A program made the position numbers and the translations under genes. A DNA stretch of 64,000 nucleotides, from assembly GCF_902459465.1 (NCBI RefSeq), contig NC_047066.1, positions 6,885,047 through 6,949,046 on the forward strand. The letters run 5' to 3'. Shown here piece after piece: positions 40,801 through 53,900 of the stretch (positions are counted from its first letter, which is position 1; every line of letters begins with the position of its first letter). This DNA is from Asterias rubens (taxonomy: Eukaryota > Echinodermata > Asteroidea > Forcipulatida > Asteriidae). The notes beneath the pieces were generated by a model. The model was not told the DNA's origin. It was given only the letters and a program-made list of their open reading frames with translations, and did not search any database.

Positions 40801-43800
40801 CATGAGCGCTGTTTCTTAAACTTGTGGGTTTACGACACTGTTTGAAGAAGATGGAAAGGTGAACCAGAGCAAGTTTTGCAAAGCTTGGATATCACAGTTG
40901 ACATTTAACAAATAATGAGCAGCTTAATGATAAATGGGTAGTTTTGTTCAAATAATTACTTGATTTTGAATTATTTATTTGAACAGTCAATCAACTAGAC
41001 GTTTTGAGTGAAAAACAGACCATGAGCGCGTGATTAAAATCGCAACCAAACAAAAGGTCAGCACACAAACTTGTTCACAGTTGCTCAACTTACAGCTTGC
41101 ATAGCCCGTTGTGATAGTTGATGATGTAATGACTGCCTTGTTGAATACTGCTGAAGCTGCTGCTCCTTGGTCACAGCCTGGTAACAAGCACAGAATGGAT
41201 GAGGGAGTTAAGTTAAACTAATTAATTTAGTTTTTTTGTTGTTTGTGAAGCCAGAGACTCTCAGAAAAGCGAACTTAATCGCCTCCGTTTAACCATTAAG
41301 GTAATTTGGAAACAAATTTCAATAGGGGTTTTACGACTACGTTGTTTAAAGGGTCTATGTAACTTTTGTAGGACAAAAAACACAATGTCCACAGATTTAC
41401 ACAAAACTTACACAGTTTGAAGATAATGATAGTAGAAAGCTTCCCTGAATAAGCTTCCCTGAAAAATAATTTTTGTCTCATGAGACGAAAATTATTTTAA
41501 TCATTTACAAACGTAAAAATCCTTTCTTTTGAGGATTACTATCAGAAGTAAATAACGCTACAAAATAATAATACCTCTGCCTTATCAATAATGGGTTGGA
41601 GGCGTTCATGGATGGCTTTCTCAGCCTCTTGGAGCCATTGATGAGGCACTGGTGGGTAGCCATCGGAAGAACGTCCAATGTCCAACTGCTTCCTCTGAAG
41701 AGAAAGAAAGTAACACATTAACATTGTTCAATTGCTTCTGTTTCACTTTGAATCTCGAATAAGGCACGGTAATGGTAGTGTTGGTTTACTCTCTTTGAAT
41801 CAAGATAAAGCACATCACTAGCAGTTTCAGCTTCGTAGTGGTGGTAGTGATGGCTGATTTAGTACGAGGAACGAAGAAGGTACAAAGTGCCTTGTAAGAA
41901 GGTATGAAGTATCTTGTAAGAAGGTATGACGTGTTTTGTAAGAAGGGACGAAGTGCATTGTAAGAAGGTATGAAGTGTCTTGTCAGAAGGTACGAAGTGT
42001 TTTGTAAGAAGGTATGAAGTGTCTTGTAATTTAAGAAGGTACAAAGTGCCTTGTAAGAAGGTATGAAGTGTCTTGTAAGAAGGTATGAAGTGTCTCGTAA
42101 GAAGGTACGAAGTGTCTTGTAAGAAGGTACAAAGCGTCTTGTAAGAAAGTATGAAGTGTCTTGTTAGAAGGTACGAAGTGTCTTGTAAGAAGGTACGAAG
42201 TGTCCATGGTACGTAGTGTCCAAAGTCACTTCCTACCTTGCAAAATCTACAAAGTGTTTAAATTCGAAGTGGTAAAGGTACAAAGTGACACCTGACACCT
42301 TTTTAAGTAATAACAATCTTAAATGGATACCTGTTCAGCAGCTTCTCTATCCAGCCACGCCTGTCTGGCCGTCTCCCTCTGCATGAGTTCAGAACCAAAT
42401 CCCCTGGATCTTCCTGCATCCGTCTTGTCTGGATCGTCTTCTTCCAAGTTGAAGATGACCTTCCTCCGCCTTGCGGAACGCTCTCTGTCTGATGTGAAAA
42501 AAAGAGAGAAAAAAAAAGAGACATGTTTAGATTTCAAAGCGTTCAGAGAGTTTAATGATGAGGTGAGGTCTGCGGTAGCACCATGTGTAAATCTCTTTGG
42601 GTTAGTGTTGGTTCAAAATAAAATATGTGGATGTATTTTCAATTAACAGCTCAACTTTAAGCCCCTTAATCTCAGTTTCATTCTCTCACGTCTCTTGGTG
42701 TTTCTACTTTCACAACTTTTGGACCAAAGGTGGTATCAACATGAGGTTTTTAATAGTATTAAAGCATAGATAATGTTTTTTTCTCATGTATAAAAAACTG
42801 ACAAACATCATGGGTCTACCAATGACTCATTTTGCTTGAATCAAGCATAAAGAGTCGTTCATCGACCCATGTCATTTTTGATCGCATCACATATGTGTTA
42901 GGTTGACCACACTAGGAATACGATACCTTTGATCAACCCTTCATCATCAGAAGACACAACAGTGGCAGGAGGTCTCGGCGATGCCTTGTGGAAGCTCCTC
43001 GGTGACCCTGGTGGGGTCCAGACAGGCTTAGCCCTAGTCTCATCCGTGGGCTTGTCGGACCCTTGGTCCTGGCCGACGGCGCTGCTGATGATGACTGGCT
43101 CTCGATGTTTAAGTTTAGAGGCGACTGTCTCCTGGGTGAAGTGGGCGTCACGTGACGTGGCTCTGACTCGCTGTAGTCTCTCTCTGTCAGCCTGCCAAAA
43201 ATAATAATTATAATAATAAAAACCAGTTTTTTATATAGCGCTTTTCACACCCGAAGGGCGTCTCAAGGCGCTTCCAACATTATTACCCCTGGTCACTGGG
43301 CCTTAAATCATTCCTTAAGTCATCTCAGCTCCCTGGGGAGTATACAGCCTGTGCAATAAATATGCGCTACTTGGCTAAATCAATCACAAGAACCATCTCT
43401 GCCCTCACAGGTACCCATTTACCCTGGGTTGGAGAGAAGCATGTAGTTTTGCTGAACAGAATCACAAGTGCTTGAGTTCGGTGCTCTTATACGGTCGGCC
43501 ACGACTCCCTACTCATTTAACTTCAAAAGTTCAATAAATACTTCACTCGACATCATGAGGGCTTCGGGCATTAACTGAAATGTGCTTTTTGTGTGCTAAT
43601 TCAACCCTTTCCATACCGTGGACAATGTAAGTCAACTGTACTCATACCCTCTCTTCCTTACCACAGGAGACTTTACACAAACAGCACTTAAACCCTCTTT
43701 CATTACACAGGCGACTTTAGATCACACACACACAAAAAAACACTCCAAGCCTGAGCACAAATAACAAGTTTGATATGTAGCTGTAGTTTTGTCTATGGCC

Positions 43801-46800
43801 CTTTTCGAAACCACGGCTTCTGCGTTGGATTTGGCTCGAGAGGACGAAGATTGAAGCCGAATCCAACGCCGAAGCTGTGGTTTCGAAAAGGGCCTATGTT
43901 CACCCTACACACCCAGGTATACAGTGGTTGCAAAGAGAAATATTGGATCTTTCCAATGATGGTAAAATGATGGTTGCAATAAGGTTGCTATCACTGTACT
44001 TAGGGAACTATTTGCTGGAAAGAGCAAATAGTCTGGAGACCTTTCGGTATATATTTGATTCAGCATGTATTATTAACACTGCACTCAAGGGACTCGACAA
44101 AGCTGGTATCACAACGATGAAGTACAAGGATTGCATACAGACCTTTAATTTGGCAGGCAGAATGAGGCTTCTGGTTGCGGGTGGTGGCCCCTTAGCAGGC
44201 AGTTTCCTGCGAGGTTTAGAGGTAGCTTGAGTGGTGTTGGGCAGCACCCTTGATGAGGGTTGGGAGGGGCGGGACCCTTGGCTGGGTTGCCCTGCCCTAA
44301 GGAGGGCCTCTAATCCTGCTCGCAGTGCGGCATTCCTCTCTGGGCTACCAGGTGTTGCTGTGAACATTAAACAAAAAATGGGGGTTTGCGCCATAAAGCT
44401 TTAATAAAAATTTGTTTACATAAAACAAATTCCCAAAACAATGGTAATTTGTTTATCACAATTTTCAGAATGATTTTTTCACAGAACTTGGGAAAAGTCT
44501 GAGTATCCAGTGCTTACACACAACATTAAGAAGTTGGGATTTTTATCCAGAAAAGGATTTTTGGAAGAAGAAAAAAAAGGAAAACATTGATGTTCCGTTG
44601 CGACCGGATGTAAAAAAGTCATATGATTTTTGCGATTTGATACCCAATGCCGTAAATTAAAGGGTTTTGGCCAAGACGTGAATCCTACTAACTGTGAAAG
44701 AAGACGTATGTAATATTATTTACCAGTAGTAGTTTCAGCTTCATTAACGCAATTTGTTTTAGTAAAAAAAAAGTGAAATTCACAGAGCAATGTTTCAGAA
44801 GAATCGTGTAAATCTGTTGTACATGCTAAAATCATTTTTGTCTCACTGATACAAAAATTATTTTTGAGAATCTGTTTTACTCATTTCTCAAAAACTACAG
44901 CATCTCAGCAAGTAATATTTTAAAGGAAGCTTTCTACCGTTATTATCTTTAAACCGTGTGAGTTAATGTTAATCTGTGGAAGTTTACGTTTTGTGTCCTA
45001 CAAAAAGGTACCCAAACCCAAATGATGGGAGTCTCCAATTATTCATCATTTAAGCCTCACCTCTACCGATTCCAATGGTTTGTCTCAACCTCTCTACTGT
45101 TTTTAGACTGGGCGTGGTATGGAGTGTGGCACGGGGTGTGTCACTGTGTAGATCCCTCACAGGTGTCTCTCGGACTCTGCCTTGATAAGGGTAGGGATGA
45201 CTTGGATCTTCATAAAAAACAACAACAAGTTGAACAATTTGAATTAATGGCTTAACTAGAGCTGATCAAAGTAAGGGTTAAAGTAAATGGCTTGATTCGC
45301 ATCTCTCAGATTACTTTCTAGATATTTCTTTCAAGATCTCACTTTTCAATGGAGTCTCTTTACTCATACCTGATTCCTTTGGAACCCTGACAGCTTGAGC
45401 TCTTTGCCTGGGCTTACTGTGAGGCCCGGCGTCACCCTCAAAGGCTAGTCGTCTCCTTGGTACAGGAGAAGGTTCGCGTGTTTGCTTAGACTTCGGCCTT
45501 GGTGACGTGCTGATCTGCTTAGCCAAGGCATCTTGGAAATCCTGCACAAAAAAAAGAACCAGTGGCAGCGGTGAACTCAAATATCATTCTCTTGTCGGCT
45601 TTGCCTCATGAAATAGAATAATCCCAGATTTCACCGATTGAGTATATTATATGACCATCATCATCAATCGGCAAAGACCTGCGTCCGTGTCCGCATCATC
45701 CTCAGATTGTAATGGGGGGCGCACACCATCACCTGTTCTCTTTCAATCACTGCTCTATGACAGTACCCTCAAATGCATCCAATATTTGTATAAAAGTTTT
45801 GTTGTCTCTAACAATGACAGAGGGTTAACGCCAATGCATAAGTTCTATGAAGGAGTCATTCTAAAACGCTGTGTCTTAAACGGCTCATAGCTCTGGCTGG
45901 ATTAACAAAAGCGTCAGAGCATACAACATACTAGCAACGGTCGTAGCCATAGGCCTATCCGCCAATTCTAACCTGGGCCTGTTCCAAAATATTGAGAACC
46001 CCTTCAGGAACGCCTGTCTCTTCCACGTCAAGCTGTGAACAGCACAGCGAGAGCTGACGGATGAGGAGGGCCAACTCTTGGTAATGGGGAGGCAGACCGC
46101 TACTGGTGTCAATCTCAGCAGGGAGATGGTGGAGGAAGGATTGCAGGGCCCGGACCGCTCCACGGTGGGCAGCTGCCAGACGGTTCAGTGCTCGGCTCTG
46201 TAACGTTGTGAGTGTCAAATGAAAATAGATCTTGTGAACCCCATCGTATAAATCTCAAATTTAACAGGAGAATGCACCGACTTTCAACTCCCTTTGCATT
46301 TTGGCTGGGAACTTTCCTATCCGCACAAATATTACAGTAATTAGTACAAATTTAGACTTTGACAAAGACTCTGCTATGGCAGAATTGTCAGGCAATTAAA
46401 TAGTTTGTTTTTGCATAATTCTGATAAGATTAGTAAGTTAAGCCTTCAAGAAATGTGTGGTCCATTTGATTTGAGCAAACTGTTGAGAATTCTAAGATTT
46501 CTATAGATTTAGATAAATGCAAGTGATATTTCCCGTGGGTTGACGCCAACTTTAGCGTTCAAGATTCTTTCAAGCTTTGTTCCTTCCTTTTCTTACTGTA
46601 CCTTTTTTGTGTGACGGACTTTCCCGGGTCCAAGTTTATCCAGTTCCTCTTGAATTTCTCTCACCTATTTAAGAAAAAACAAAGAGAGTGAGAGAGAGAG
46701 AGACAGAGAAAAGAAAACATTCAGTAAAATGACAATAAAACAAAAAGATAAATGGCTTGAAGCCGTTGGTCCCATGTGTTGTGTAATGCACGAAAAGGAA

Positions 46801-48820
46801 CCCAGTGCACTTATCAAAAAGGGAAGGGGTTTCGCACCGGTGTTCCTGGTCTGATTGGCTGCGTAGTGCGCCACAGCACCTTGCAAACCATTACATGGTA
46901 CTGTGTACAGAAATTGGTCTCATATTTTACTCCAAGCTCCACAATACCTTACAAGAAAATACTGAATGTTGAAGCGCCTTGAGCGTCACTGAGTAACGGA
47001 TATGAGCGCTGTATAAGAAGCCACCATTAACCAGTTACCTGTTGCTGAAGCGAGTAGAGGAGTCTTGCTGAACGGCTGGCTTGCTCAGCGACCCTGGCTG
47101 CTCTCCTTGGATCATCCTCTGTATCTTCTTCATCCTTCTTGTTGACAGCCTTTTGCTGTGATGCTGAGAAATATTCAAGGGGAAAAAAAGACAATTTGCA
47201 ATAAATATGTTTCAGAACATGAAGTAGAGCCATGTTTAGTTTATTAATTAATTTAGTTTAGTATGGTTGTTTGTAGCCCCATAAGTTATCTGGATCTGGA
47301 TAAATATTCTCAATGCTCTGATTAGAGCCAAACGAAAAGAGTTTGATGATAAAGAAACTTTGAAAAAAAAAACAGGTGTAAGCAGGCGATAAACAGTATA
47401 TATTATATCAGTACCTAGAAAAAATTGCAAATAAAAACATTTTAGGGGCTATTCAATTTCCCCCTATTATTATTTGCTTACATGTTCCTTGTTCCACACA
47501 TTGGACTCAAGCTCCATTTTTATTTATTTATTCATTTATTTATTTATTTATGTATGTATTTTTTTGTTTTATTTATTTATTTATTTATTTGTTATTTCCA
47601 GGCAAACAGTACATTCACAGAACAAGCAATAAAAATATGACTACACAGAGAACAAGCCTGCGGATAACCAAAAAACGAAAATAATCGCTATCTAAAGGCG
47701 ATCCAGACAATAAAAACAACAAAGGCACAAAAGGGCACAAGGACAAAAACATTAAAAAAAATTGAAAATAGCACATCAAGTACCATATCAAATATAAATA
47801 TATAAAATCTGTAGAAAATTCATTAAAAGTGCCTGGCAGCAAATTTGGTATAAAAAGTGGATTAACCAGAAAAGACCACACATCCTCGCTCCTTTCAAAA
47901 AGGTAGGATGCCAAACATTTTCTTCCTTTAACCTCAATACTTTTTGTCCTACAAAGACAAAGAACAATGCAGTTATTTGAGTATTGCACAAAACTAATGA
48001 AACCAGGAACCATAAAAAGAGGAAGTACATTTATTTAAGCATTCATTTATAGCATTTTTGTTCAGGTGTTTCATTATTTTTGAAAAAAGATGTGAAAAAC
48101 ACATTCTGTCAAACTACACTTCCAAATGGTTTCTTTAGTCAGTTCAGATCTACCTTTGATAGAAAGTTCCTCCACTTTCTTAATATAGGTTCTCAGCTCC
48201 AAACGCAGTCTCCTGATTTCCGTGGCTTGTTGGCTGTTAAGGCTCGGTGCAACATCTTTCCCTGGAGAAGACTCCTCTCTGATTTGCCTTCCTCTTCTAT
48301 CATCATCGTGTTGATCCATCTTCGCTTTCAAAACAAGTCCATAGGTATTCGCCGAGTGTGACGAGCCATCCCTTCCGTGTTTCTTCTTAGTTTTTTTCGT
48401 CGGGGTCTGCGTTTCGACAGTCCGCCGATATTCATTTGGATTTCTGTATCGTTCTTGAACTCTCACATTTGTATTCTTTAGCTGTCGACGACTCTTTCCA
48501 GACGGGCTTCGCTTGGTTTTAGTCTTTCTCCCCTGGTTGGTTTGTTGTGGGGATTCATTTATAATCGGAGCTTGTTTCTTGCTGAGCATGTGCTTTAGGT
48601 CATGCTGTGCTAATCGAATGGCCATCGACAGCCTATCCTCAGAGATGGAAGAAAATTTTACGGAAGGCTCAATCCGTTCTTCAGTGCCACTTTTCTTGGC
48701 TCCCCCGCCTCCTAGTTTCTCGATGACGAGGGGTCCGGGGTTGTGGTAGCGGGCTGCTAGGTTGCCTGCCATGCTTGGCATGTCAAGATTAAACTGCAGC
48801 TGGTTCTGGTGGTGAAGCAT
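37842..48820 (-). CDS. KIAA0753: Moonraker / OFIP centriolar satellite protein (human KIAA0753 orthologue), 15 coding exons
   Basis: Coding exons in order are 48154-48820, 47039-47163, 46602-46664, 45973-46197, 45370-45541, 45067-45180, 44143-44357, 42927-43191, 42331-42488, 41575-41694, 41094-41177, 40370-40540, 39364-39500, 38495-39010 and 37842-37953. They join in phase to 3144 nt, about 1047 aa against 967 in human. Conserved blocks are HQNQLQFNLDMPS at the N-terminus, RSARLLYSLQQQ, LNRLAAAHRGAVRALQSF (residues 289-306), LIRQLSLCCSQLDV, RQAWLDREAAEQ near 660, and RFPLFIPSDMMNRI with RFEHHLKS near 970-995. In mammals the protein localises to centrioles and satellites, recruits OFD1 and FOR20, and is needed for ciliogenesis. 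Much of it is charged, disordered or coiled-coil. The start ATG has a good context (TCCACCATG), and an in-frame stop lies upstream. The exact edges of exons 6 and 14 rest on frame continuity and splice consensus. Confidence 0.93.
38078..38220. mobile_element. Hairpin element with GCTACGGCTA arms
   Basis: The left arm GGCTACTGCTACGGCTATGG pairs with GCCGTAGCCGTAGCTGTAG on the right, followed by CCAATTCGGACACGGCC. It is related to the split element at 60101-60601. It lies in the last moonraker intron. Confidence 0.6.
41876..42204. repeat. 22-bp minisatellite, about 15 units
   Basis: Units resemble GAAGGTACGAAGTGTCTTGT plus two more bases, and alternate between GGTAYGAAGTG and GGTACAAAGTG forms. 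It lies in the moonraker intron between exons 9 and 10. The period is not a multiple of three, and no splice signals suggest it is coding. Confidence 0.85.
43222..43510 (-). mobile_element. tRNA-derived SINE
   Basis: The minus-strand 5' end reads GTGGCCGACCGTATAAGAGC (tRNA-like). The tail contains GCGCTATATAAAAAACTGG next to (AAT)-rich sequence. It lies in moonraker intron 7. Confidence 0.65.
43797..43894. mobile_element. 98-bp near-perfect hairpin MITE, GGCCCTTTTCGAAA family
   Basis: GGCCCTTTTCGAAACCACGG pairs with the inverted right end, and the arms continue through GCGTTGGATTTGGCT. The short loop is at about 43841-43851. The flanking TA on both sides is compatible with a TA target. It lies in moonraker intron 7. 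Confidence 0.85.
46745..47030 (+). mobile_element. SINE body, 5'-truncated
   Basis: It shares GCCGTTGGTCCCATGTGTTG, GTGCACTTATC and ACCGGTGTTCCTGG with the minus-strand copy at 16030-16320. The 3' tail GATATGAGCGCTGTATAAGA resembles other SINE tails here. It lies immediately 3' (minus strand) of moonraker exon 2. Confidence 0.65.
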
Positions 48821-50168
48821 GGTGGAAGTTTGAAATGGTTGTGAAAAAAAGGTACTTTTTTCCAACGTCCTATTTCCAATGACGTGACAGATCTGTCTTC
48901 AGATTATTCTTTGTAAGCCTTATTCATCTTACAGTTACTGATGACATCCATCCTGTTGTTTCCATTATCATTATGTCATCTTGAAGTTGTAGACCCTGTT
49001 AACTTAAAAAACAAAAAAAGACAACATAAATTATTATAGATAAACATTATGCAACGAGTGACTTTTTAATTAAATGTGAGTAAATAAAGTTAGCTGTTGC
49101 AAACTGTATTTCTACATGATTAGAAGAGGACCTGTTAAAATCTGAAGTACATACATACAATGTAGACATGGTAGAATCTAGTCCTAGTTGCAATGAATAC
49201 CGATAACTCACCCTCCTCCCGACGGCAAAGAGGGTTACGTTATCGCAACTATTCTAGACAGTCCTGTATGAAAGGTTTGTTCCGCTATCGTCTGAAGGGA
49301 CGATAGCAAAACGGACCTAGGTCATAGTTCAAGGAGTAAGTACAATGAATATACCTGTAACTTCTAGTGTTAAGTATCTACACGGCTGAAGTGTAAGTAA
49401 GTAATTTAAGTAAAGTAGAACAGTTTCTCAACTCAGAATTTGAATTTTTTGTCGAATCCCTCTCTCATGTCTCTCTCTTTCTAAAAAACCAATACTTCAA
49501 TTTCAAAGGAAATGTTTCTCAAAATGTTATACATTACATTACATGGGACGTTGGTAAAACGCGGAACAATTGCGGAACGACGGAACGGCGGAACGATGTC
49601 ACACATTAAATTGCACGTAGGCCTACTGCACTGATGACTGACAAAAAGGGATAACTTTCCGTATGGCGCCACCACTTTTTTACTCATTTTTACAAAAAGG
49701 GATATCTCATTGAGGTAAATTAGATACTATATTATTTCATATTGAATGAACAAGTGGTGGCGCCATACGGAAACTTTTCCCGTTCTATCAACGATCCTTG
49801 AAGAACCTGACCTTTCAAGATAAATTTTATGTTTCGTTATACATTACATTTACAAAAAGCTGTAGTACGTAGTAGTGCTTCTTACCAATATGACCAGTTA
49901 TAGTCAGATAGTTATACAACAACTATTCTAATTTTGTAGATTTTGTTACGGCTGCATAACCAAGCAAATGTTTACAACACAACACGATGAGATGTACGAT
50001 TACATTACATTTACAAACACTAAAGTAAAACAGACAATTCAAAAAGTGTAAAAACAAAATGAAAACATATTGAAGTTTTATTTATTGGTCATGATGAGTT
50101 TGCCTTTGAAGTGGTACCGGCATTCTAATTAATATATTTTTCATGAATAGTCGTGGTTTATACTTACC
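48821..50168 (-). other. Probable 5' UTR exons and first intron of the moonraker gene
   Basis: On the minus strand, a strong donor (GAG|GTAAGT) ends at 50168. An acceptor with a T-rich tract (AACAG|GGTC) begins an exon at 48995 that runs to the coding ATG at 48820. Joining them gives a leader with a very short upstream ORF, MGGSTTSR then stop. This is inferred from splice consensus alone. The intron contains a hairpin MITE at 49648-49781. Confidence 0.45.
49648..49781. mobile_element. Hairpin MITE, CTTTCCGTATGGCGCCACCA family
   Basis: The left arm GATAACTTTCCGTATGGCGC pairs with the inverted right arm GCGCCATACGGAAACTTTTC. A second copy at 51446-51572 lies on the other side of the moonraker/BLMH divergent promoter. 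Confidence 0.8.
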
Positions 50169-50951
50169 TCCCATGTTGGTAATTAATCACGACTAAATGA
50201 GCAAATTCAGGCTACTTTTTATTGAATTTAATTTGCGCGGCACTCTCTCCACACGGAACATAAATCGGTGAGCAGCATCTTCGCTCTCAAATATTCTTTG
50301 TTATTTGCTCGAACTCCGTATGTTATTTGCTAGGAGACTCTTGTGCCGATTGTGAGTCATGAGAACAAGTTCGAGAAACTGAAAGTTCCCTGACTTCCCA
50401 ATTATCAAGCTGGCCATAACTCAACGAGTAATTTTTAATTGTGCGGTAGATTTCAAAACAGGGCACCGACTGATAAACATTAGCTTAAATCACAACCTGT
50501 AGGGTATAACTTATACAGCATCATCAAAAAGTAGGCGTGGCTCATATTTCACATTGCAGTGAGTTTGAACGTGCCACTGACTTAACAATCATGAATATTC
50601 AACAAAAATTCACTCGTTTTCATGCAAATTTTGCCCTGCTGTTTACGTTTTAATAAATCATACCGCAGATGATTAAGCAACACTGTGTGGTGTCAATGTT
50701 ATTATTTTGCAATAATATTAATAGCCACAAGTCTTTTTTTATTCACCGAAGCTCTATTGATTTTTTTTCTTGTGGCAGCGAGTGAGCTAGGACTCAGCTC
50801 AGGGCCCACACACATGATTGGTAGTCGTGTACAAAATATTAGCTTCTCAAGGGTTTTCTGGAAATCTGTAACAACGTCATCAATAACACAGTCGTCGCAC
50901 TCAAAAAAGAGGAAGAGTGACATTGCGAAGCCAAACATCAACAATAACAAA
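50169..50951. promoter_or_regulatory. Probable divergent promoter between moonraker and BLMH
   Basis: The inferred first exon of moonraker (minus) and the first coding exon of BLMH (plus) face away from each other with under 0.8 kb between them. No recognisable repeat occupies this interval, unlike its flanks, which each hold a copy of the same hairpin MITE. I see no convincing TATA box at a fixed position. Shared regulation is an inference from geometry. Confidence 0.4.
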
Positions 50952-53900
50952 ATGGCAGGTTTGTAAATTTTAATTTTGTTATTGATCAAAATAAATCATC
51001 TTCCTTTGGTTTGATATCTTGATTCTTGTTGTTGTTCTCGTTACCATTTTTCTCACTTTACTCCATTCATTATTGTGTATTCCGTGTTTAATTTTGCAGT
51101 TGTTTGTTGAATTCATGAATTAAAAGACTAAAAAAACTAAAGAGCGCTATTTTTATATTTATTTAGTATTTATTAATTATTATCCTTTATTAATATTATT
51201 ATTTTTCAATGCTTTTTTGAAGCAGGTTAATCTTACCACGCTAACACTAACAGCGCCCTCTTTGAGGAGTACACAACAAGTATCTGTTGTTATATAGAAA
51301 ATTATTTGAACTTCAAGGACCTCCAACTAAAGCTGCATATGGGATTTTTTAAAAGGGAAATAAAGTCTTAAAAAGTTCATAACGTTTGCTTGGACTCCAA
51401 CAAGTCCCCAAAACACTGCACAATGTTTAATATTAGAATAAAAGAGGAAAAGTTTCCGTATAGGACCACCACTTTTTCATTTGATATGAATAATATATAG
51501 TATCTAAGTTACCTCACTGAGTTTTTGTAAAAATGAGTGAAAAAGTGGTGGCGCCATATGGAAAGTTATCCACAAAACACACTGACAGGTTGATGTAGTC
51601 CCATTTCTAGTGAATTTGTTTTACATTTTTGTCTTTTGTCTTTTTGAGATTTGAATTGAATCATCTCATTTCTTAGACTAAGTAATAGAAATAGAAATTT
51701 TGCAATAACAACACTTTTCTCTTATCTGTTTTTAGAATTGACAGCGGCCAAAGTCGAGGCATTCAAGGCCGAGTTCAACTCCGACCCCAAGAACAAGTTG
51801 GCTCAGAATGTTGCGTATAAGTTTGACCCACTTGAGGTGTGCGTTGACTCGTCCATTGTGCAGGAAACACAACACGCTTTCCAACATAAGGTGACATAAT
51901 ATAACCAGTAAAACAAGTATCGTAATAACAACAGGCCTGATACTTCATGGAGGCAACAAAGGCGATTGCATCCATGCCCCTCATTGGGTGCCCTTTACCA
52001 AGTAGAAAATGCCTTGGTGCCCCTGCCCTTTCAAAAATGAAGCATACAGGCCTGTATTAATAACGGAACCAATGTGTGGTGAAGAGGTTTTCAACTAGTG
52101 GTTTAATCCCTAGGTAGCCTGGTTCTTGATAATTTTACCGAGACGAAGTCGAGGTAAATTATCAAGAACTAGGCCTCGGCGGGTTTAAACCACTAGTTGA
52201 AAACCGATTCAACACACTTTGATTCCCATTCATAAATACCTGTTCAATGATTTCTTTCAACACAACACCCCTCCAGCTATGAAATGGTAAGGCCCTCGGC
52301 CCGATTGGGTAAACAACTTCTTACAAGGGAATGCTGTGCGCGTCGCGCGTATCGCGTGATGTGACACAACTGTTTCAGTCATTGCTCTCGACCAATAGGA
52401 ATGAAGAAACTTTCTTATAAGAACAGGTGCAAGCTTGTGTGTCACGCCTATGTTTTAAACACTTTTTACTGTTCATAAACAAAGGTTTATACACACCCAC
52501 GTGACTCGCTCTCCACCAATAGGAATAGCAAAACTGTCTGAGGTATTTATGAATAATAAGTATGAATAATACCAAAACTTATATAGCGCCTTTATCATGT
52601 TGACATGCTCTAGGGTGCTGAACAAATGGCACTAGTTAAAAACTTATCAGGTACAATTGTATGGACAAAATAAGAAACTGAATTATAACAATGCGAGTAC
52701 AAATTCAACAGAGTTTACATTCAACCAAGTTGATCTTTGTTTGGGGGGGGGGGGTGGGGGGAGGGGGGAGGTTGGGGATGGAAGGTTGATTTTCTGTGGG
52801 TCACAACTTTTAAACAATCTAATGTATCTATTTCCACCACTTTTAGATTGCGGATTGCAAGCCGATATCCAATCAGAAGAACAGTGGCCGTTGTTGGATT
52901 TTCGCATGCCTGAATGTCATGAGGAATCCATTCATGAAGAAAGTCAACATCGAAGACTTTGAGTTCAGTCAATCGTACCTCTTCTTCTGGGATAAGGTAA
53001 GATTTCATCACCTGATCCCTCCTCAATGTCACTTTCATCAATGTCACCTGCAGGGCATTTTACGCCCTTTTTGTGTAATGCGACTTATCGCTTTTTACAA
53101 CGTTATTACATCCAGAGCACAAAGCCCACAATAACTTCAAAGCCTCGGTTATTGAGTACAATCAGTCTATAAACTTAGTGGAAAGAATATCTCACATATA
53201 GAACTACTAGCACAAAGATCAAGAAATGACACAGAAAAGTGTAATGCGACTGACAATGGAATTGCCCACATATGCATCTGTCTATTGTGATTTTCTAAGA
53301 CTTGTTGTTTGGTCTGGTCACTGATTCCATCTACCACAAATGCTGCAATCTTGCGAAGAGAAACCTTTTTTTTGTTCAAAAGCTGCATTGTGTGCACACA
53401 GGGTACCAGACCTAATCCAGAGGTCTTTGGTTCAAATCGCGCCCAAGTAAAAAAAAATTGTTCAAGTCCCCAAAACAATCTTCGATTATTCTGAAAAGAC
53501 GCCTAAAATAAAAACCAATGGCGTCGCTTTTTTATTGCAGTTCTCTAAACCCATCTACTTCCCAATCTTCCCTGTAGGTTGAGAGGATGAACTACTTTCT
53601 CCACACCTTCGTTGAGGTGTTCCGTCGTGGGGAGCCCGTCGAGGGAAGGCTGGTCAGTTTTCTGCTGTCCGATCCGACGTGCGATGGCGGCCAGTGGGAC
53701 ATGCTGACCAATCTCATTGAGAAGTACGGCGTCATTCCCAGGAAGTGCTTTGCGGAGTCGCACACGTCATGCGCATCGAGACGGATGAATCTCACTCTGA
53801 AAAGCAAGGTATCACATTATAATTTTTTTTTCTCCAAACCTGGGCCCAATTTCATAGAGCCTTTAAGCACAAAAATGAATTAAGCACAGAAAAGTATTGC

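Noticed and set aside
52657-53047. Overlapping open frames around BLMH exon 3 on both strands
   Set aside because: They are shadows of the real exon 52847-52996 and the adjacent poly-G tract.
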